Shown here: piece after piece, positions 54,436-63,462 of the stretch | How positions within the stretch are numbered: the first letter of the stretch is position 1 | Layout: each line of letters opens with the position of its first letter | Assembly (NCBI RefSeq): GCF_000717875.1 | Contig: NZ_JOCT01000008.1 | Location: 62,001 to 126,000 of the forward strand | DNA from: Streptomyces sp. NRRL S-455 | GTDB taxonomy: Bacteria; Actinomycetota; Actinomycetes; Streptomycetales; Streptomycetaceae | Direction of reading: 5' to 3' | Length of the DNA stretch: 64,000 nucleotides | The notes under the pieces: model-generated | What the model was told of the DNA's origin: nothing | Databases searched by the model: none | Seen by the model: only the letters and a program-made list of their open reading frames with translations | Made by a program: the position numbers and the translations under genes

Positions 54436-54939
54436 CTAGGCGGCGCCGGTTTCGGGCTCGTGCTCGGGAGCGTCGACGGCCAGTGTGGCCCAGACGAGCT
54501 TTCCGCCGTGGCCGGTGGCGGTGCCCCAGCGGCTGGCCAGGCACTGGAGGATGTACAGGCCGCGGCCGTGTTCGTCCGAGGACGCGGGGGACGCCACCTC
54601 GGGCATCGCCTCGGCCGGGCACTCGTCGGTGACGGTGATCAGCAACTGCGGGTCCGTGGCGGTACCGCACTTGGCGAGGTGCACCATGATCGTTTCGGCG
54701 AGGCCGTAGAGCACGGCGTTGGTCACCAGCTCGGAGGTGATCAGAGTGGCGTCGTCCACCAGGTGGTCCAGGTCCCAGCACCGTAGATGGGCCGCGACCT
54801 GCCGACGGGCAGTAGAGATGTGTTCCGGATCGGCGGCCAGGGCGAGACCGACGCGGGTGGGGACCGACTGTTTGCCCCAGGCAGCGGCGGCCGGCGCGGA
54901 CGGCCAGGACACCGGTTCGGCTGCGATGGTGGTGGACAT
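54436..54939 (-). CDS. RsbW-like ATP-binding (HATPase) regulator
   Basis: The 167-residue protein is a Streptomyces-type HATPase_c_2 protein: ATLITSELVTNAVLYG (N box), then LITVTDECPAE and HGRGLYILQCLASRWG. In this family such proteins act as anti-sigma or anti-anti-sigma kinases; the C-terminal half of the PAS-SpoIIE protein at 23.5 kb has the same fold. It starts at ATG 54939, preceded by AGGGAAGG. No DUF397/XRE partner is adjacent. Confidence 0.85.
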   Translation of the reverse strand: MSTTIAAEPVSWPSAPAAAAWGKQSVPTRVGLALAADPEHISTARRQVAAHLRCWDLDHLVDDATLITSELVTNAVLYGLAETIMVHLAKCGTATDPQLLITVTDECPAEAMPEVASPASSDEHGRGLYILQCLASRWGTATGHGGKLVWATLAVDAPEHEPETGAA

Positions 54940-55529
54940 GACGGGGTCCTTCCCTGCAGCGGCGGTCGGCCTAGGAGTTTCTGCGCCAACTGTTTTCGAG
55001 ATGGAGGTCTGCTCAGTTCGGTTCGTGCTTTGTGTCTACACCGATCGCGGCGGCCTGTGTCCCCCTCCGGAACCCCGGGCATGCCGAACGGACACCTCCA
55101 TGCGACGAACGGACCGGCACGTGCGCCGAACGGTAGCCGTGGACGACGAACGACGTGTCTCGTGGTCGGCCCGGCGCGTTGTGCTCGGGCCGACACGTGC
55201 CCTATCGCCCATGCCACAGCGTCGGCGGCCGACCTCGGGCGCCCTCACACGGCCCAGGGGCGGGCCGGCGATGATCATTCGGTGGCACCGGTCGAGGGTT
55301 TGCTCCGCTCCTACTCCTCAGCGCAGGACTGACCGCCTCGCTGCGCCTCGCCCATACCGCACTCCTGGCCGATCCTGATCGTCACCCAGTCGGCGTCAGC
55401 CCGACTCTCAGAGTGGATCTTCCGCCTGCCTCAGTGTCCAGCTGCGCTGTTCGCCCACCACTCTGCATCGGTGGGACGTTCCTCGTTCACTCCCGCCCGA
55501 AGCAACGTGTCGAACACATATCCCGCGAG
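54940..55529. other. Gene-poor region beside the dehalogenase remnant
   Basis: About 590 bases. No supportable gene was found; several overlapping frames on both strands without start signals suggest decayed or non-coding DNA. Confidence 0.4.
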
Positions 55530-56047
55530 CAGCGTGGCATCCTCAACGGCGTCCGGCCCTACCTCACCAGCGACGTCCTGGACCTGGAGGCCGCTCGGCT
55601 CGTAGCCGGTGCCGCCGGAGTCGAAGACCCGACCGCCGTAGCGGCACTGGCGCTTTCAGGTCGTCAGCTCCCGCCGTGGCCTGACACCGTGTCGGGGCTC
55701 GCCCGACTCGCCGAACGGTTCCCGCTGATCGGCCTCTCCAACGCTGGCCGGATGGCGCTCCTCGGGCTCAACGCCCACGCCGGACCGCGCTGGCACCAGG
55801 CGTTGTCCGCCGAAGAAGCACGGACTTACAAGCCGTCGCTGCCCACGCCTGGGATCTGCGCGGAGCGCAGGGCATCGGCATGCGCACCGCCTATGTCGCT
55901 CGCCCCGTTGGCGACCCTCCCGCATCCTCGGACCGGTTCGATCCGCACGCCGACGACCTGGATGACTTGGCCGAACAACTCGACGTCGTCCAGCGCCGTG
56001 ACCGTGAAGGGTGGTTCCCGGACGGTGACGGGGGCGGGGGGAGTTGA
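55530..56047 (+). pseudogene. Haloacid-dehalogenase (type II) family remnant
   Basis: The first frame reads VRPYLTSDVLDLEAARLVAG to TYKPSLP, with the type-II HAD motif LIGLSNAGRMALL near the middle. A second frame (AAHAWDLRGAQGIGMRTAYV, SSDRFDPHADDLDDLAEQL) continues the C-terminal half after a deletion or frameshift around 55842. The N-terminal catalytic DxYGT motif is missing. The two parts can be stitched to one HAD protein, so this is a pseudogene. Confidence 0.75.
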
Positions 56048-56238
56048 CGGCACGCAGCACCCTCGCCGTCTTGGTGCCGGGCGGGGCGGTGGAGTCGCAG
56101 CAGGCAGTCCGCGCGGCAGCAGGTCCGGGCAGCAAGCGGTGACCGCGAAGTCAAGTGGCCTCGCGGCGCCGGGTTGGTCGGGCTGCGAGGGGGCCGCCCC
56201 GCACGGTACTGCCGTACGGGGCGCTCCCGGCGAGCCGG

Positions 56239-57567
56239 TCAGAGCGGGCAGGTGTCCATCCAGCGGGTGACCAGGGACGTGTCGTTCTTGTCGGCCTCAC
56301 GTGCGGGGCCGCACAGGAACGGGGTGAAGCGGGTGTCGGCTCGCAGCCAGTAGCTGAGGAACGACACGATCCACTTGCCCTGCTTGGCCTTGTTGCCGGA
56401 GCCCGTCATCGGGCACAGGTGGTCGCCCGGAACCTCGATGTAGAGCTTCTCGGCCTGCGCCATGGAGTTGTACCAGGGCACGGCGTAGCTGTTGCCGTGG
56501 GCGACGGGGTCGCTCTGGCAGGTCAGGAAGAACGTGGGGTCGGTGACCCCGGAGAAGTCCACGCTCGGGTAGTACGGGGCGGTGGGCACGCCCGCCCGGA
56601 ATCGGGAGTCGTCCCGGAGGGCCGCCATGACACCACCGCCGCCCATCGAGTGCCCGACCGCGCCCAGCGTGCCGTTGACCTTCCCCGAGACCGGGTTGCC
56701 GGGGGCGTTGCCCAGAGCGAGCAACTGGGTGCCGGCGGCCGTGATCTGGCGTCCGCGTGAGGCGGGATCGTCGGTGAGCGTGGTGGTTCCGACGTTGAGG
56801 ACGACGAAGCCCCAGGAAGCGAGACGGGGGGCGAGCCACTGGAGGTTCTGCTGGGTGCCCTGGTATCCCGGCATCAGGACGACACCCGGGTACGGGCCGC
56901 CGGCCGTCGGGTAGGTGACCGTGCCGGAGCCGTATCCGCTCGGGTCGGGGACGGTGTAGGTGGCGGTGGTCAGCGGCCCGGCCGCGGCCTCGAGGGAAGC
57001 CGTCGACGGGTCGGGGATCCCATCGCCCGGAGGGGTGCCGCGGGAGCCGTACACCTGGAACTCCCACAGCGAGTAGCCGAAGGCGGTGCCGCGCTGGGTG
57101 CCGTGGACGCGGACGTACCGGCCGTTGCCGTTCACGTCGAGGGTCTGCACGCCGCCGGTGCCGGCCGTGGCCGAGTGGATGGTGGTCCAGGCCGTGCCGT
57201 CGTCGGAGGTCTGGATCTGGAAGGCGCGGGCGTACGCGGCCTCCCAGCGCAGCACGACCCGGCTGATGGTGGCGGTGGTGCCCAGGTCGACCGTCAGCCA
57301 CTGCGGATCGCGGAACGTGCTCGACCAGCGGGTTCCGGTGTCGCCGTCCACGGCCGCCGACGCGGGCGTGGACGCTTTCTCGGTGGACGAGGCGGTCGCC
57401 GGCCGGCCTTGGGACAGTAAGTCGGCGGCGGCCGCGGGTGGGGCGGCGACGGTCAGCAGGGTCAGTGCCAGGCCGATGGTGGTCGTCAGGGCGATCAGCG
57501 CCGTCACGGCACGGGGCCGGGTCCGTGGCGGCGCGGTCGTGCCGGTCGGGGGGCGGGATGGACGCAT
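56239..57567 (-). CDS. Secreted polyesterase/cutinase-family hydrolase with discoidin-like domain
   Basis: The 442-residue protein has a long twin-arginine-poor signal peptide (ALIALTTTIGLALTLLTVAAPPAAAA). An F5/8C discoidin-like domain follows (LLSQGRPATASSTEKASTPASAAVDGDTGTRWSS; WLTVDLG; VRVHGTQRGTAFGYSLWEFQVYG), then a cutinase/PET-hydrolase-type alpha/beta hydrolase (GVVLMPGYQGTQQNLQWLAPRLASWGFVV, SRGRQITAAG, nucleophile in GHSMGGGG). The C-terminal CGP...DTCPL cysteines are those of polyester hydrolases. The added domain may bind surfaces or polysaccharides. ATG 57567 follows a strong GGAGG. It is probably a secreted polyester- or lipid-degrading enzyme. Confidence 0.88.
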   Translation of the reverse strand: MRPSRPPTGTTAPPRTRPRAVTALIALTTTIGLALTLLTVAAPPAAAADLLSQGRPATASSTEKASTPASAAVDGDTGTRWSSTFRDPQWLTVDLGTTATISRVVLRWEAAYARAFQIQTSDDGTAWTTIHSATAGTGGVQTLDVNGNGRYVRVHGTQRGTAFGYSLWEFQVYGSRGTPPGDGIPDPSTASLEAAAGPLTTATYTVPDPSGYGSGTVTYPTAGGPYPGVVLMPGYQGTQQNLQWLAPRLASWGFVVLNVGTTTLTDDPASRGRQITAAGTQLLALGNAPGNPVSGKVNGTLGAVGHSMGGGGVMAALRDDSRFRAGVPTAPYYPSVDFSGVTDPTFFLTCQSDPVAHGNSYAVPWYNSMAQAEKLYIEVPGDHLCPMTGSGNKAKQGKWIVSFLSYWLRADTRFTPFLCGPAREADKNDTSLVTRWMDTCPL

Positions 57568-57641
57568 TGCTTTACCTCCGGGTAGCGGTGAGAGCGCGGT
57601 GACCGGACAGCGAGGTACGCCCGTAGGTGAGGGCGGCAGGG

Positions 57642-59036
57642 CTAGCGGGACTGGGCGAAGAGCCAGTCGATGACCACGTCGTTCTCGTAGGTCTGGGCCC
57701 AGGAGAGGTGTGGGTTCACCGGTGTCGTTCCGGGCGTGTAGCTCGTGAACAGGATGTGGCTGCGCGTGGCCCGGGCCTGCTTCAGCAGGGCCCGGGCCCG
57801 GGCCTCGAACTGTGCCTTCGGCAGGTCGTTGGCCCATTCCCCCCGGCTGACCCGTGCGCCGGCGGCTTCCAGCGCGTTCATCAGGGTCCAGGTGCCGGGC
57901 TTGCCGAACCGGCCCTCCCGGTAGGGGACGATCGGGTCGTCGACGGAGTGGTCGGCCCAGATCGGGATGTGCGTGATCTTTTCCATCGCGGCCGGGTCGC
58001 CCCAGCCTGCCGTGGGCAGGGCGGCCGCGAACTGGGCGGGCCGCTTCGCCAGCAGGCTGTAGATGCCGCGTCCGCCGGAGGACAGTCCGACGAGGTAGAG
58101 CCGGTCCGTGTCCACGTTCCGGGTGTGCTCGCGTACGAAGGTGTCGATGAGTTCGATCAGCGCGCCCTGGACCCTGGCGTCGGTCCAGTCCGTGCCGTCG
58201 GGTCCGTCCATGGGACGGGGCAGGGGGATCTGCGGGGCGAGGACGAACGCGGGGTCGCGGCGCTGTCGTTCCGGCTTGGCGAAGGTGACAGCGATCCGGT
58301 TGGAGGTGAGCTGGGTCATGTTGTTGTCCGCGACCTCGCCACCGCCGTGCAGGGTGACGACGAGCGGGTATCGCGTGCGGGTCCGCGGGTTCCGTACGAA
58401 GCCCGCGGGCCGGTAGAGCCGGAAGTTCAGAGCGAAGCCCGTGGAGTCGGTGAAGGAACCGGCGGTGAAGTCGTCGGCCACGGGGGTGATGACGTCGTCG
58501 TTCCGGCTCGCGAACGGGCCGGCCACGAGCACCGGTTCACCGTTCGGGGCGTGCACGTCCGCGAGCTGTGTGACGGAGTAGGCGCGGTCGAGCGGAAGGG
58601 GGTCGGTGCCGGCGGCCCGCGCGTTGGAGTCGTTCGGGTCGAGTTCGATGATCAGCCGGTCTCCGGGCCGTCCGGGGCGAGAGCGGTCGTCCACTTCGGC
58701 CGTGGTGCTGGAGTACACCCGGGTCACCGTTCGAGCCGCTGTCTGCCCGCCCACGGTGGCCTTCACCTGGAAGGCGGAGGGCGGGACCACTCCGCCGGGT
58801 AAGTCGATGCGGTGTGCGTACTGGAGGGCCACGGCTGTCACCAGCCAGTTGTTCCTCGGTGTGACCCGGGTGACCAGGTCCGTTCGCAGGACCGGGTTGC
58901 GTGCGAAGGCCGCTCGGCGTCCTTCGGATGTGCCTGCCGTGGTGCCGGCGGCAGCGGCGGGTGCCGTGGTCAGAGCCGGCGCCGCGAGCGCACCCGCGGT
59001 GACGGTGAGCGCCGTGCGTCTGCTGATCGCTTTCAT
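57642..59036 (-). CDS. Secreted PHB-depolymerase-like esterase
   Basis: The 464-residue protein has a Tat-like signal (SRRTALTVTAGALAAPALTTAPAAAA). A beta-rich N-terminal domain and a catalytic domain with YPLVVTLHGGGEVADNN, LYLVGLSSGGRGIYSLLAKRP (nucleophile serine) and LPTAGWGDPA follow, typical of esterase_PHB/poly(3-hydroxybutyrate) depolymerase-like enzymes. It lies 74 bp from the cutinase-like gene on the same strand, so the two may be cotranscribed. ATG 59036 has GGAGGAA upstream. Confidence 0.85.
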   Translation of the reverse strand: MKAISRRTALTVTAGALAAPALTTAPAAAAGTTAGTSEGRRAAFARNPVLRTDLVTRVTPRNNWLVTAVALQYAHRIDLPGGVVPPSAFQVKATVGGQTAARTVTRVYSSTTAEVDDRSRPGRPGDRLIIELDPNDSNARAAGTDPLPLDRAYSVTQLADVHAPNGEPVLVAGPFASRNDDVITPVADDFTAGSFTDSTGFALNFRLYRPAGFVRNPRTRTRYPLVVTLHGGGEVADNNMTQLTSNRIAVTFAKPERQRRDPAFVLAPQIPLPRPMDGPDGTDWTDARVQGALIELIDTFVREHTRNVDTDRLYLVGLSSGGRGIYSLLAKRPAQFAAALPTAGWGDPAAMEKITHIPIWADHSVDDPIVPYREGRFGKPGTWTLMNALEAAGARVSRGEWANDLPKAQFEARARALLKQARATRSHILFTSYTPGTTPVNPHLSWAQTYENDVVIDWLFAQSR

Positions 59037-59297
59037 CGGTATTCCTCCGTGGATACCCCCGCCTTCAGGCGGAGGGAGGGACGGACCCCTGCGGAGCATG
59101 GCGGTGCTCGCGTCCTCGGGGACGGCCTCGGCGGCGGGCGGGAGCTGGGCGGGTGCGGGCCGAGGTGTTACGCGAGAGTTTCGGAGCATCGGCGGATCGG
59201 CGTCCAGCGGCAAACCGAGATCTGTCCATGCGATAAGCGCATCAATGCCGGCGGGTGCGCCACAGAGGGTGTGGGGAGGGCGAGTACGCATGGGAAA

Positions 59298-59327
59298 GGG
59301 CGGCACCCGGCAGACCGGATGCCGCCC
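59298..59327. terminator. Bidirectional terminator between esterase and mscS
   Basis: GGGCGGCA-C-CCGG (59298-59310) pairs with CCGG-A-TGCCGCCC (59315-59327) with one mismatch and a 4-base loop, between the mscS stop and the upstream region of the esterase. Confidence 0.6.
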
Positions 59328-59340
59328 TCCGCAGGGCCGT

Positions 59341-59382
59341 TACTTCGTGGTGCTCGTCGGCTACTTCGTGGTGCTCGTCGGC
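59341..59382. repeat. 21-bp perfect tandem duplication across the mscS stop codon
   Basis: The unit TACTTCGTGGTGCTCGTCGG plus C occurs twice, exactly in tandem (59341-59361 and 59362-59382). The mscS stop lies at 59361-59363, so one copy is coding and one is in the 3' untranslated region. Confidence 0.85.
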
Positions 59383-60476
59383 GCGGGCGGAGCGAGCGGG
59401 GACGCGGCCGCCGACTGCGGTGACGTCGCGTTCGCGTACGCCGACGGGGGCGCCATCCCCGCCGTCGGGTCGGCGGGCTGCTCCTCGACCGGGGCCGTGG
59501 CGCCGCCCACGATCCGGATGTCCGCCGCGTCGAACGCCCGCTTGATGCGCCAGCGCAGCTCGCGCTCGACGGTCAGGGACTTGCCGGGCATCGTCTTGGC
59601 CGAGACGCGCACGACCATGGAGTCCAGCAGCACGCTGTCCAGGCCGAGGACCTCGATCGGGCCCCACAGCAGCTCGTTCCAGGGCTCCTCGGCGCTCATC
59701 TTCCCGGCGACCTCGTCGAGCGTGGCCTTCACCCTGTCCAGGTCCTCGCCGGAGTGGACCGTGACGTCGACGTTGGCGGTGGCCCAGCCCTGGGAGAGGT
59801 TGCCGATGCGTTTGACCTCGCCATTGCGGACGTACCAGATCTCGCCGTTGTCGCCGCGCAGCTTGGTCACGCGCAGGCCGACCTCGATCACCTCGCCGGA
59901 GGCGACGCCCGCGTCGATCGTGTCGCCGACGCCGTACTGGTCCTCCAGGATCATGAAAACGCCGGAGAGGAAGTCCGTGACCAGGTTGCGGGCGCCGAAA
60001 CCGATCGCCACACCGGCGACACCGGCCGAGGCGAGCAACGGGGCCAGATTGATCTGGAAGGTGCCCAGGATCATCAGCGCGGCCGTGCCCATGATCAGGA
60101 ACGACGCCACCGAGCGCAGCACCGAGCCGATGGCCTGCGAGCGCTGACGACGGCGTTCGTAGTTGACCAGCAGCCCCCCGAGCGCGCTGCCGTCCGCGGA
60201 CTGGACGTTCCGGTTCATGCGGTCTATCAGCTTGGTGATCGCACGCCGGACGACGACCCTCAGTACGGCCGCTATCACCACGATGAGCAGGACCCGCAGG
60301 CCGATCGCGAGCCATGTCGACCAGTTCTGCTCGACCCAGCCGGCGGCGTTCGTCGCCTTCTCCTGGGCGTCCTGGAGCGAGGGGACTCTCGGGGTCTGTG
60401 TGTCCGAGGGAGTCGGCGACGGCGACGGCGACGGACCGGCGGCGAGCAGGACGGCGTCCGCAGGGGACATGGACAC
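59361..60476 (-). CDS. MscS-type mechanosensitive channel
   Basis: The 371-residue protein has a short Pro-rich N-terminus, transmembrane helices (LAIGLRVLLIVVIAAVLRVVV; FLIMGTAALMILGTFQINL), the pore helix (VAIGFGARNLVTDFLSGVFMILEDQYGVGDTI) and a cytoplasmic vestibule (VIEVGLRVTKLRGDNGEIWYVRNG). It opens under hypo-osmotic stress. GTG 60476 has GGAGG eight bases upstream; ATG 60470 is an in-frame alternative. The C-terminal Pro/Ala tail is variable. Confidence 0.9.
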   Translation of the reverse strand: MSMSPADAVLLAAGPSPSPSPTPSDTQTPRVPSLQDAQEKATNAAGWVEQNWSTWLAIGLRVLLIVVIAAVLRVVVRRAITKLIDRMNRNVQSADGSALGGLLVNYERRRQRSQAIGSVLRSVASFLIMGTAALMILGTFQINLAPLLASAGVAGVAIGFGARNLVTDFLSGVFMILEDQYGVGDTIDAGVASGEVIEVGLRVTKLRGDNGEIWYVRNGEVKRIGNLSQGWATANVDVTVHSGEDLDRVKATLDEVAGKMSAEEPWNELLWGPIEVLGLDSVLLDSMVVRVSAKTMPGKSLTVERELRWRIKRAFDAADIRIVGGATAPVEEQPADPTAGMAPPSAYANATSPQSAAASPLAPPAPTSTTK

Positions 60477-60790
60477 GGCGGGTACCTCCAGGTGCAGCGG
60501 TCTGCCCCGGTGCGGTGGCCCTGCGGGGGTCAAGGTCACGGATGGGTCACCGAAGGGGCAGAACCACCACACTAACGGGGCATTGTGTGTGCTCTTGCCG
60601 GATGTGTGAAGGAGAGACCATGCTCACCTGGGCTTGAACCGGCCACCATCCGGGGGATGAATCGGATGTGGTCGAAAACACTCCCAGCCCGTTACGGGGA
60701 CATGGTGGCGCTTCCACCAGGCATGAGGGGAGACTGGCTACGAATCGTCCCGGCGCGAGCCACGCGCCGCCGGCGTCCAAGGAGGCATCC
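60477..60790. other. Divergent intergenic region between mscS and the HNH gene
   Basis: About 310 bases with no gene. It should carry promoters in both directions; no clear -35/-10 pair or palindrome was recognised. Confidence 0.4.
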
Positions 60791-61327
60791 GTGCCGCATG
60801 TCCTGGTCCTCAACGCGTCGTACGAGCCGCTAGGTGTCGTACCGCTCCGCCGCGCGCTCGTCCTCGTCCTCGAGAACAAGGCCGTATGCCTCGAGGAGTC
60901 CGGCGCCTATCTGCACAGCGCGACCGTCACAGTCCCCGCACCCAGCGTGGTCCGGCTCAAGCGATTCGTCCGGGTTCCCTATCGGGGGCCCGTTCCTCTG
61001 ACCCGCCGGGCGCTGTTCGCCCGCGACGGGGGCCGGTGCATGTACTGCGGTGGCGTCGCAACCAGCGTCGACCACGTCATCCCGCGCAGCCGCGGGGGCA
61101 AGCACGTCTGGGACAACGTGGTGGCGTCCTGCCGCCGCTGCAACCATGTGAAGGCCGACCGGCACCTCGTCGAGATCGGCTGGCGGCTGCGCCACAAACC
61201 CGCTCCGCCCACCGGTCTGGCCTGGCGCATCATCGGGACCGGCCATAGGGATCCGCGCTGGCTGCCGTACTTGCAGCCGTACGGCGCGGATGACGCCTTG
61301 GCCCGGATCGACGGCATTTCCGCCTGA
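60791..61327 (+). CDS. HNH endonuclease
   Basis: The 178-residue protein has an N-terminal beta-rich domain (VLVLNASYEPLGVVPLRRALVLVL) and a C-terminal HNH nuclease: CMYCGG, DHVIPRSRGG and CRRCNHVKADRH (two CxxC zinc pairs flanking the HNH). It is the widespread actinobacterial HNH protein whose role is not established. GTG 60791 has AGGAGG upstream and gives the family N-terminus VPHVLVLNASYEPL. Confidence 0.9.
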   Translation: MPHVLVLNASYEPLGVVPLRRALVLVLENKAVCLEESGAYLHSATVTVPAPSVVRLKRFVRVPYRGPVPLTRRALFARDGGRCMYCGGVATSVDHVIPRSRGGKHVWDNVVASCRRCNHVKADRHLVEIGWRLRHKPAPPTGLAWRIIGTGHRDPRWLPYLQPYGADDALARIDGISA

Positions 61328-61423
61328 CGAGGATCCGGGCCTTCGCATTGCCGCGTGCGCGGCCGGCCGACCGGCCCGGGAAACCCCCGTTCCCCCCGGG
61401 CCGGCCCGTCATCGACAGGGCAC

Positions 61424-62779
61424 TTACGCGTACCGCAGCTCGCCCGGGCGTACCGAGCGGCGCAGCAGGGGCAGTGAGGTGGCGGCGGCCAGCAGGCAGG
61501 CGGCGTAGACGGCGACGGGCGCCAGGGCGATCGCCCAGGGCACCGGCCGGTCGTAGAGCAGGGCGTACCCGGTGCCTATGGTCATCCCGCCCAGGCCCGA
61601 GAGCAGCACGGCGGGGGCGAGTGGCAGCGCGGTCTCCAGCAACAGGGCCCGGCCGAGCACCGTGCGCGGCCCCCCGGCGGCGGTCTGCGCGGCCAGGCCC
61701 CGGCGGCGGGTGGCCAGGGACTCGGCGGTGCCGACTGCGAGGCTTGACAGGGTGATCGCGAAGGCGACGACGATGGCGGCGCCGGTGAGGTCGAGGCCGG
61801 TGGTGTAGTAGGACGCGGGCTCGGCGAGGTGCCGCGTGCTGTGCAGCACGTCGCTCAGCACCTGCCGGATGCCCAGGAAGCTGGTGCCCACGACTGTCAC
61901 CAGCAGCACCGCCGCATGCGTGCGGGCGGCCGACCAAGGGTCGTCGCGCAGCCGTTCCGCCGCGATCAGCGTCGCCGCCGACCGGGCCCGGACCGCGAGG
62001 ATGCGCCCGGTCGCCTTCGCGGTGGCCCCGGAGAGCCACACCGCGCCCGCGCCGACCGCGAGGACCACGCCCATCATCGTCAGCGGCACCCTGCCGTTCG
62101 GCCGGTTGGGGGCGGCCGTGGACGTGGTGACCACGGTCAGCAGCGCCAGTATTGCGACGAGCAGCACCCCGGCCAGGAACAGCAGCCCGGGCCCTCGTCC
62201 GCCCCGTGCCCCGACCCGGCGCACCCAGCCGAGCGGGGAGGTCACGACCCGGCGCAGCGCCAGGGCGCCCGCCGCCGCGCCCAGCACCGGTACGGCGAAG
62301 GCGGCCAGGGCGATCCCCACCCAGGCCAGGGCGGTCGGCCGGTCCCACTGCCGCAGCAGGAGCAGCACCGAGAGGACGGTGGCGACCGCCGAGCCCAGCA
62401 GACAGGCCAGCCCGGTCTCCAGCGCCGCGATGCGACGCACCTGCCAGGGCGTTGCCCCGGCCAGCCGCAGCCCGGCCAGCCGCCGGTCCCGGTGCACAGC
62501 ACCGATCCGGGTGCACTGGCCGAGGAACCCCAGCACGGGCACGAGCAGGAGCAGCAGGCCGACGATCACGCCGGACCGCGTGCCGGGCTCGTCCAGCAGG
62601 CCCGCGGCGACGGGCACCTGGTGGCCACCCCGCAGGGAGGCCAGGGCGACGGCTGCCAGCGCGAACCCCGTCGCCAGTGCGGCGCCCGTCGCCGTCAGCG
62701 TGATCCGCCACCACTCCCCGCGATCGGAGCCACGGGTGAGTTCCCAGGCGAGGCGCAGATCGGAACGCAGGGAGCTCAT
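61424..62779 (-). CDS. FtsX/MacB-like ABC transporter permease
   Basis: The 451-residue protein has about ten hydrophobic segments with the FtsX-like arrangement (TGAALATGFALAAVALASLRGG; LLDEPGTRSGVIVGLLLLLVPVLGFLG; two large extracytoplasmic parts; RLAGLRLAGATPWQVRRIAALE coupling region). It pairs with the upstream ATPase (ATG overlaps its stop, ATGA) to form a MacB-type exporter, possibly for a peptide antibiotic or stress signal. Start ATG 62779. Confidence 0.88.
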   Translation of the reverse strand: MSSLRSDLRLAWELTRGSDRGEWWRITLTATGAALATGFALAAVALASLRGGHQVPVAAGLLDEPGTRSGVIVGLLLLLVPVLGFLGQCTRIGAVHRDRRLAGLRLAGATPWQVRRIAALETGLACLLGSAVATVLSVLLLLRQWDRPTALAWVGIALAAFAVPVLGAAAGALALRRVVTSPLGWVRRVGARGGRGPGLLFLAGVLLVAILALLTVVTTSTAAPNRPNGRVPLTMMGVVLAVGAGAVWLSGATAKATGRILAVRARSAATLIAAERLRDDPWSAARTHAAVLLVTVVGTSFLGIRQVLSDVLHSTRHLAEPASYYTTGLDLTGAAIVVAFAITLSSLAVGTAESLATRRRGLAAQTAAGGPRTVLGRALLLETALPLAPAVLLSGLGGMTIGTGYALLYDRPVPWAIALAPVAVYAACLLAAATSLPLLRRSVRPGELRYA

Positions 62780-63462
62780 GCCGTCACCCCCAGCGGCGCC
62801 ACGGCACCGTCCCGGAGCTGGACCTCGCGGTCCGCGTACGCCGCCACCTGGGCGTCGTGGGTGATCAGCAGGACCGCGGTGCCCGTCTCGCGGGCCGTGT
62901 GGACCAGGGCCGTCATGACCTGCTCCCCGGACAGTGAGTCCAGCGCCCCCGTCGGCTCGTCCGCGAAGACCACCCTCGGTCCGGTGGCCAGGGCCCGGGC
63001 CAGCGCGGCCCGCTGGGCCTGGCCGCCGCTCATCTCGCCCGGCCGCAGATCCTGCTGCCCGCGCACGCCGAACCGCTCCAGCCACTCGGCGGCCCGGGCC
63101 CGGGCCGCGGTGCGGTCGGTGCCGGCCAGCAGCAGCGGCAGGGCGACGTTGTCCAGGGCCGTCAGCTCGGGGATGAGCTGCCCGAACTGGAACACCACAC
63201 CGAACTCGGTACGCCGCAGCTCGCTCAGTCGCTTCTCGGGCAGGTCCGTGAGGCGCCGCCCGTCGTACGTCACCGAACCCTCGTCCGGACGGACGATCCC
63301 GGCCAGACAGTGCAGCAGCGTCGACTTGCCGCTGCCGCTCGCGCCGGTCACCGCGAGGATCTCGCCCGCGTGCAGCTCGACGGAGGCGCCGCGCAGTGCG
63401 GGCGTCCTGCCGTGCGCCTTGGTGAGGCCGCTCGCCGAGAGAAGGGGCACGGGTTTGCTCAT
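62776..63462 (-). CDS. ABC transporter ATP-binding protein (LolD/MacB type)
   Basis: The 228-residue protein has Walker A TGASGSGKSTLLH, Q-loop FQFGQLIPEL, signature MSGGQAQRAALARAL, Walker B VVFADEPTGALD and the H-loop THD. It is of the MacB/LolD type that drives FtsX-like permeases. ATG 63462 overlaps the PadR stop by 4 bp and its own stop overlaps the permease start, so the three genes form one operon. Confidence 0.93.
   Translation of the reverse strand: MSKPVPLLSASGLTKAHGRTPALRGASVELHAGEILAVTGASGSGKSTLLHCLAGIVRPDEGSVTYDGRRLTDLPEKRLSELRRTEFGVVFQFGQLIPELTALDNVALPLLLAGTDRTAARARAAEWLERFGVRGQQDLRPGEMSGGQAQRAALARALATGPRVVFADEPTGALDSLSGEQVMTALVHTARETGTAVLLITHDAQVAAYADREVQLRDGAVAPLGVTA

Noticed and set aside
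54940..55412. A coding gene in the gap next to the RsbW-like ATPase
   Set aside because: Frames overlap on both strands, start sites lack ribosome-binding sites, and no family motif is visible.
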